46,772 nt of DNA from Acidimicrobiia bacterium (GTDB lineage: Bacteria > Actinomycetota > Acidimicrobiia > Spongiisociales > UBA11373), in contig JAFGCH010000024.1 of assembly GCA_016932695.1 (NCBI GenBank), positions 1-46,772 of the forward strand, written 5' to 3'. Positions 43,101 to 46,772 of the stretch are shown one piece after another. The translations under genes and the position numbers were made by a program. The notes under the pieces were generated by a model, which was not told the origin of the DNA, ran no database searches, and saw only the letters and a program-made list of their open reading frames with translations. The first letter of the stretch is position 1; every line of letters begins with the position of its first letter.

Positions 43101-44318
43101 ATGGACTTCATGGACGAACTGCAGGCTCTGGAGCGGGAGAAGGGCGTCCCCGCCGACGCCATCCTCGACGCCCTGGCCAATGCTCTGGTGTCCGCCTACA
43201 AGCGCACCCCCGGGGCGGCCGAGGAGGCGAGGGTCACCATCGACCCCGACACCGGGGAGATCACGGTCTACGGCCAGGAGCTCGACGAAGACGGCAACGT
43301 GACCCGGGAGTGGGTGGACACCCCCGAGGACTTCGGCCGTATTGCCGCCCAAACGGCCAAGCAGGTGATCGTGCAGCGCCTGCGCGACGCCAAACGGGCG
43401 CAGGTGTTCGACACGTACGAGGGCCGGGAAGGCGATCTGGTGACCGGCATCGTGCAGCAGTCCGATCACCGCTCGGTGATCCTGGACCTGGGCAACGCCG
43501 ACGCGGTGATGCCCTCAGGCGAGCGGATCCCCTACGAGCGGCTGGAGCGCGGAGCCCGGGTGAAGGCCCTCATCCTCGAGGTGCGCGGCGAGGCCAAGGG
43601 CCCGCAGATCGTGGTGAGCCGCAGCCATCCCGACTTCATTCGCCGCCTCTTCGAACTCGAGGTTCCCGAACTGGCCGACGGCACCATCGAGATCCGGGCC
43701 ATCGCCCGCGACGCCGGGCACCGCACCAAGATCGCGGTGGCCTCCAGCGACGCCAACGTCGATCCCGTGGGCGCTTGCGTGGGGGCGCGAGGCTCGCGGG
43801 TGCGCCAGGTGGTCAACGAGTTGCGCGGCGAGAAGGTCGATATCGTGGAGTGGCGGGACGACGTCCGCCAGTTCATCGCCGAGGCCCTCAGCCCCGCCAA
43901 GGTGCGCCAGGTGATCCTCGACGAGGAGTCGCGCACCGCCACCGTGGTGGTGCCCGATCACCAACTGTCTCTGGCCATCGGCAAGGAAGGGCAGAACGCC
44001 CGCCTGGCCGCTCGGCTGAGCGGCTACCGCGTCGACATCCGTTCGGAGACCGAGCAGGCTGGGGGCGCTGCTCCCGGAGGCGAGGGTGTGCCCGCCCCAC
44101 CCCCGGAGGCGGAGGCGCCGGTGGAGGAGGCGGCAGCCGCGGTCGGCGAGGCGGCGGGGGAAGCCCCGGCCCTCTCGGCCGAAGAGCCGGCTTCTGAGCC
44201 TGCGGCCGGCGCGCCTTTCGACGAAGCGGGCGAAGTGGGCGACGACGGGGTCGACGACGAGGGCGAGGGTGAGGGCGAAGAGGACGACGACGAGGGTGAG
44301 GGCGAAGAGGATCGCTAG
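43101..44318 (+). CDS. nusA: Transcription termination/antitermination protein NusA
   Basis: NusA binds RNA polymerase and nascent RNA, modulating pausing and termination. About 405 residues: NTD (MDFMDELQALEREKGVPADA), S1 domain (GDLVTGIVQQSDHRSVILDL), KH1 (IVVSRSHPDFIRRLFELEVP, DPVGACVGARGSRVRQVVNE) and KH2 (LSLAIGKEGQNARLAARLSG). A long acidic tail follows, ending in Glu/Asp/Gly repeats (DEGEGEGEEDDDEGEGEEDR). ATG 43101 was preferred over an upstream start inside rimP because it matches the family N-terminus. ylxR, usual between nusA and infB in Gram-positives, is absent. Confidence 0.95.
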   Translation: MDFMDELQALEREKGVPADAILDALANALVSAYKRTPGAAEEARVTIDPDTGEITVYGQELDEDGNVTREWVDTPEDFGRIAAQTAKQVIVQRLRDAKRAQVFDTYEGREGDLVTGIVQQSDHRSVILDLGNADAVMPSGERIPYERLERGARVKALILEVRGEAKGPQIVVSRSHPDFIRRLFELEVPELADGTIEIRAIARDAGHRTKIAVASSDANVDPVGACVGARGSRVRQVVNELRGEKVDIVEWRDDVRQFIAEALSPAKVRQVILDEESRTATVVVPDHQLSLAIGKEGQNARLAARLSGYRVDIRSETEQAGGAAPGGEGVPAPPPEAEAPVEEAAAAVGEAAGEAPALSAEEPASEPAAGAPFDEAGEVGDDGVDDEGEGEGEEDDDEGEGEEDR

Positions 44319-44347
44319 CCGCGGCCGGAGCCCTGCTTCCGCCGTGG

Positions 44348-44353
44348 CACAAT
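44348..44353 (+). promoter_or_regulatory. Possible internal -10 before infB
   Basis: CACAAT in the 64-nt nusA-infB gap, with GAGGA before the ATG at 44383. It may give infB additional transcription. Confidence 0.3.
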
Positions 44354-44382
44354 GAACCGACCAGCAGACCGAGGACGCCGCG

Positions 44383-46392
44383 ATGCGCGCATACGAACTA
44401 GCCCGGGAATTGGGCGTTGAGTCCAAGGATGTCCTGGCGCGCGCCGCCGAACTGGGCATCACCATCTCCTCGGCCTCTTCCGGCCTCGACGGTGACACCG
44501 CCGCCCTCCTGCGTCTGGCTTTCGAGGAAGAGGCCGCCGCCGCGCCGGAGGCTTCGCCGGCGGCTCCCGCCGCCCGCCCTGCGCCTCCGCCTGCGGCGCC
44601 GCCTCCGGCACCGCCGGTGCCCGCGATCCCCACGCTGGCCGTGCGCGCCGGGGTGACGGTGGCCGGCCTGGCCGAGGCTGCCGGGAGGCCCGTAGGCGAC
44701 GTGGTGAAGATCCTGCTGGCTCGCGGCCAGATGGCCGGGGCCGCCCAGCCGGTCCCGGCGGACCACCTGGAAGCCGTGGCTGCCGCTCTGGGGTTCGCCG
44801 TCCGGATCGAGGAAGCTCCGGCCGCCCCGGCTGCGGCGGCTCCTTCGCGTCCGGCAGCGGCAGCGTCCCGGCCCACCGGGACGGTGCACCGTCCTCCGGT
44901 GGTCACCGTCATGGGCCACGTGGACCACGGCAAGACCAAGCTGCTCGACCGTATCCGCACCGCCAACGTGGTGGCCGAGGAAGCCGGGGGTATCACTCAG
45001 CACATCGGGGCCTATCAGGTCCGCCTCGGCGACCGGCGGATCACCTTCATCGACACCCCGGGCCATGAGGCCTTCACCAGCCTGCGGGCACGCGGGGCCG
45101 AGGTCACCGACATCGTGGTGCTGGTGGTGGCCGCCGACGACGGGGTCATGCCCCAGACGGCGGAGGCCATCAGCCACGCCAAGGCCGCCGGCGTCCCCAT
45201 CGTGGTCGCCATCAACAAGATGGATCTGCCGGGGGCGGACCCTTACGGGGTGCGCGCCCAACTCACCGAGCACGGCCTATTGGTGGAGCAGTTGGGGGGC
45301 GACGTGGTCAGCGCCGAGGTGTCGGCCCTCACCGGAGACGGCATCGAGCAGCTGCTGGAGTACCTCGACCTCATCGCCGAACTGGAGGAGTTCTCCGCCG
45401 ATCCCACCGCCCCGGCCTCGGGCACGGTGATCGAGTCCGAGCTCGACCGGGGGCGCGGGCCCCTGGGGACGGTGATCGTGCAGCAGGGCACCCTGCGGCG
45501 CGGCGACGCCATCGTGGCGGGTGCCGTGGCCGGCAGGGTGCGCGCCATGTTCGATCACACGGGGGCCCAGGTCGACGCCGCCCCGCCGAGCACCCCGGTC
45601 CTCATCATGGGATGGGACGATGTGCCCCGCGCCGGGGACCGCTTCGAGGTGGTGCGCGACGAGCGGGCCGCCCGGTCGACCGCCGCCGAGCGGGCCGGGA
45701 CCTTGCGCAGCAAGGAGTTGGTGGTGCCCACCGCCGCCGAGCGCCTGCAGTCGCTCCTCGATGAACTGCGCAGCGGCGAGGAAGCCGAGCTGCGCATCAT
45801 CGTGAAGGCCGATACCCAGGGGTCACAGGAGGCCATCCGCGAAGCGGTGGGAAAGATCGGCCGCACCGGCGGGCGGATCACCATCGTGCACGCTGCGGTC
45901 GGGGGTATCAACGAGAACGACGTGCTGCTCGCCGATGCCACCCGGTCGGTCATCTTCGGCTTCGACGTGCGCCCCGACGCCAAGTCGCGGCGGGCCGCCG
46001 AGGAGGCCGGCATCGAGATCCGCACCTACCGGATCATCTACGAGTTGCTCGACGACGTCGAGGCGATGCTGGTGGGCCGCCTCGCTCCCGAATCGGTGGA
46101 GCGCCTGTTGGGGGCGGCTGAGGTGCGGGCGGTGTTCCGTTCCCCGCGCTTCGGCAGCATCGCCGGGTGCTACGTGACCGAGGGGGAGCTGACCCGCGGA
46201 GGCCGGGTGCGCCTGGTGCGCAACGGCGTGGTTACCTACGACGGGGCCATCGCCTCACTCCGCCGCTTCAAGGACGACGCCCGCTCTGTGGCGGCGGGCT
46301 TCGAGTGCGGGGTCGGCCTGGAGAACTTCAAGGACGTCAAGGAGGGCGACGTGCTGGAGGCCTACGAGGTGCAAGAAGTCGCTCGCACCTGA
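44383..46392 (+). CDS. infB: Translation initiation factor IF-2
   Basis: IF-2 places initiator tRNA on the 30S subunit and hydrolyses GTP on 50S joining. 669 residues, relatively short because the N-terminal linker is reduced. The IF2N module ([20 protein letters not shown]) and a Pro/Ala linker lead to the G domain: [20 protein letters not shown] (G1), [12 protein letters not shown] (G2), [15 protein letters not shown] (G3), INKMDLP (G4). The C-terminal domains include [20 protein letters not shown] and [20 protein letters not shown]. Confidence 0.96.
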   Translation: MRAYELARELGVESKDVLARAAELGITISSASSGLDGDTAALLRLAFEEEAAAAPEASPAAPAARPAPPPAAPPPAPPVPAIPTLAVRAGVTVAGLAEAAGRPVGDVVKILLARGQMAGAAQPVPADHLEAVAAALGFAVRIEEAPAAPAAAAPSRPAAAASRPTGTVHRPPVVTVMGHVDHGKTKLLDRIRTANVVAEEAGGITQHIGAYQVRLGDRRITFIDTPGHEAFTSLRARGAEVTDIVVLVVAADDGVMPQTAEAISHAKAAGVPIVVAINKMDLPGADPYGVRAQLTEHGLLVEQLGGDVVSAEVSALTGDGIEQLLEYLDLIAELEEFSADPTAPASGTVIESELDRGRGPLGTVIVQQGTLRRGDAIVAGAVAGRVRAMFDHTGAQVDAAPPSTPVLIMGWDDVPRAGDRFEVVRDERAARSTAAERAGTLRSKELVVPTAAERLQSLLDELRSGEEAELRIIVKADTQGSQEAIREAVGKIGRTGGRITIVHAAVGGINENDVLLADATRSVIFGFDVRPDAKSRRAAEEAGIEIRTYRIIYELLDDVEAMLVGRLAPESVERLLGAAEVRAVFRSPRFGSIAGCYVTEGELTRGGRVRLVRNGVVTYDGAIASLRRFKDDARSVAAGFECGVGLENFKDVKEGDVLEAYEVQEVART

Positions 46393-46405
46393 CGGGGAGG
46401 GAGCC

Positions 46406-46696
46406 GTGCACGCTGCCGCTCTCCGCCTGGAGATTCGCCTTCCCGCCGTCCGCTCGCTCAAGGCCAAGCGGCGCGTCGTCAAGGGCCTCATGGGAGCGCT
46501 CACGGCCGCTTTCCCGGTGGCGGTCAGCGAGGTCGGCTTCCAGGACCAGTGGCAGCGAGCCACGTTGGGAGTGGCGCTGGTCGCGCCTCAGGCGAGCCAA
46601 CTGGACCGCTTGATCCACGCCGTGCCCCGCCTGCTGCGCGAGCATCCTGAGGTGGAACTGCTCGAGGTGGGCGTGTCCTATCTGGAGGAGCGATGA
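46406..46696 (+). CDS. ylxP: YlxP-like DUF503 family protein
   Basis: A 96-residue protein of the DUF503 family, conserved between infB and rbfA in Gram-positives. It has LEIRLPAVRSLKAKRRVVKG, then VAVSEVGFQDQWQRATLGVA and the end HPEVELLEVGVSYLEER. GGGGAGGGAG precedes the GTG. The family's role is probably linked to ribosome assembly by context only. Its stop overlaps the rbfA ATG. Confidence 0.92.
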   Translation: MHAAALRLEIRLPAVRSLKAKRRVVKGLMGALTAAFPVAVSEVGFQDQWQRATLGVALVAPQASQLDRLIHAVPRLLREHPEVELLEVGVSYLEER

Positions 46697-46772
46697 GCCG
46701 CAGCCCGTACCTGCGCAAGGTGAACGAGGCGCTGCATCAGACGATCGCCGAGGAGGTGGAGCGCCTCAAGGA
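46693..46772 (+). CDS. rbfA: Ribosome-binding factor A (5' end only)
   Basis: Only 26 codons lie in the window: the sequence reads SRSPYLRKVNEALHQTIAEE and VERLK, the usual RbfA opening (basic start, then R/K-VNEAL, AEE-ERLKD). The ATG overlaps the ylxP stop (ATGA). RbfA matures the 16S rRNA 5' region. Confidence 0.85.
   Translation, partial: MSRSPYLRKVNEALHQTIAEEVERLK

Overview
The window looks like chromosomal DNA of a GC-rich actinobacterium, probably from the Acidimicrobiia or a neighbouring deep lineage. The evidence is the housekeeping gene order (ffh-rpsP-khpA-rimM, trmD-rplS-lepB, comM-dprA-xerC-whiG-rpsB-tsf-pyrH-frr-cdsA-dxr-rseP-ispG-proS-rimP-nusA-infB), an actinobacterial DUF2469 gene, split F420 biosynthesis genes cofG/cofH, a WhiG/FliA-type sigma factor, and many leaderless GTG/ATG starts sitting 6-9 nt after a TAnnnT -10 element. 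The lineage call is an inference from gene content. I saw no rRNA, tRNA, CRISPR, insertion sequence or phage gene.

Layout. 1-4.8 kb (minus strand): etfB-etfA (electron transfer flavoprotein, etfA cut by the window edge), and a nucleoside-salvage operon upp - alkyltransferase-like gene - deoA - punA with overlapping or closely spaced genes. 4.9-7.5 kb (plus): ffh, rpsP, khpA, rimM. 7.4-22.3 kb: a mixed block lying between rimM and trmD, which are usually adjacent. It holds an MFS transporter, an SRPBCC protein, a membrane-anchored protein, a frameshifted GNAT gene, the two subunits of an ADP-forming acyl-CoA synthetase, an islet of three small exported proteins each with an internal stop, a tandem of a canonical GAPDH and a GAPDH-like protein without the catalytic Cys, cofG/cofH (cofH with about 245 extra N-terminal residues), a lipoprotein and an SH3-tailed membrane protein. 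22.4-25.1 kb (plus): trmD, rplS, lepB, DUF2469, yraN. 25.1-26.3 kb: a small Zn-binding protein (minus) and an enoyl-CoA hydratase (plus). 26.3-30.5 kb: comM, dprA, xerC, whiG. 30.6-46.8 kb: the translation / lipid / isoprenoid cluster from rpsB to rbfA (cut by the window end).

How the genes work together. The two ends of the window encode translation and protein export (SRP, ribosomal proteins, maturation factors, EF-Ts, RRF, ProRS, NusA, IF2, RbfA, signal peptidase), CDP-diacylglycerol synthesis (CdsA), two MEP-pathway isoprenoid steps (Dxr, IspG) and an intramembrane protease (RseP). The most unusual items are: the CdsA protein with about 1,008 residues of acidic low-complexity sequence before its membrane domain; the Cys-less GAPDH paralogue coupled to an intact gap; the N-terminally extended CofH; dxr, which appears to need a CTG start; and the exported-protein islet with three in-frame stops behind the only consensus -35/-10 promoter I noticed.
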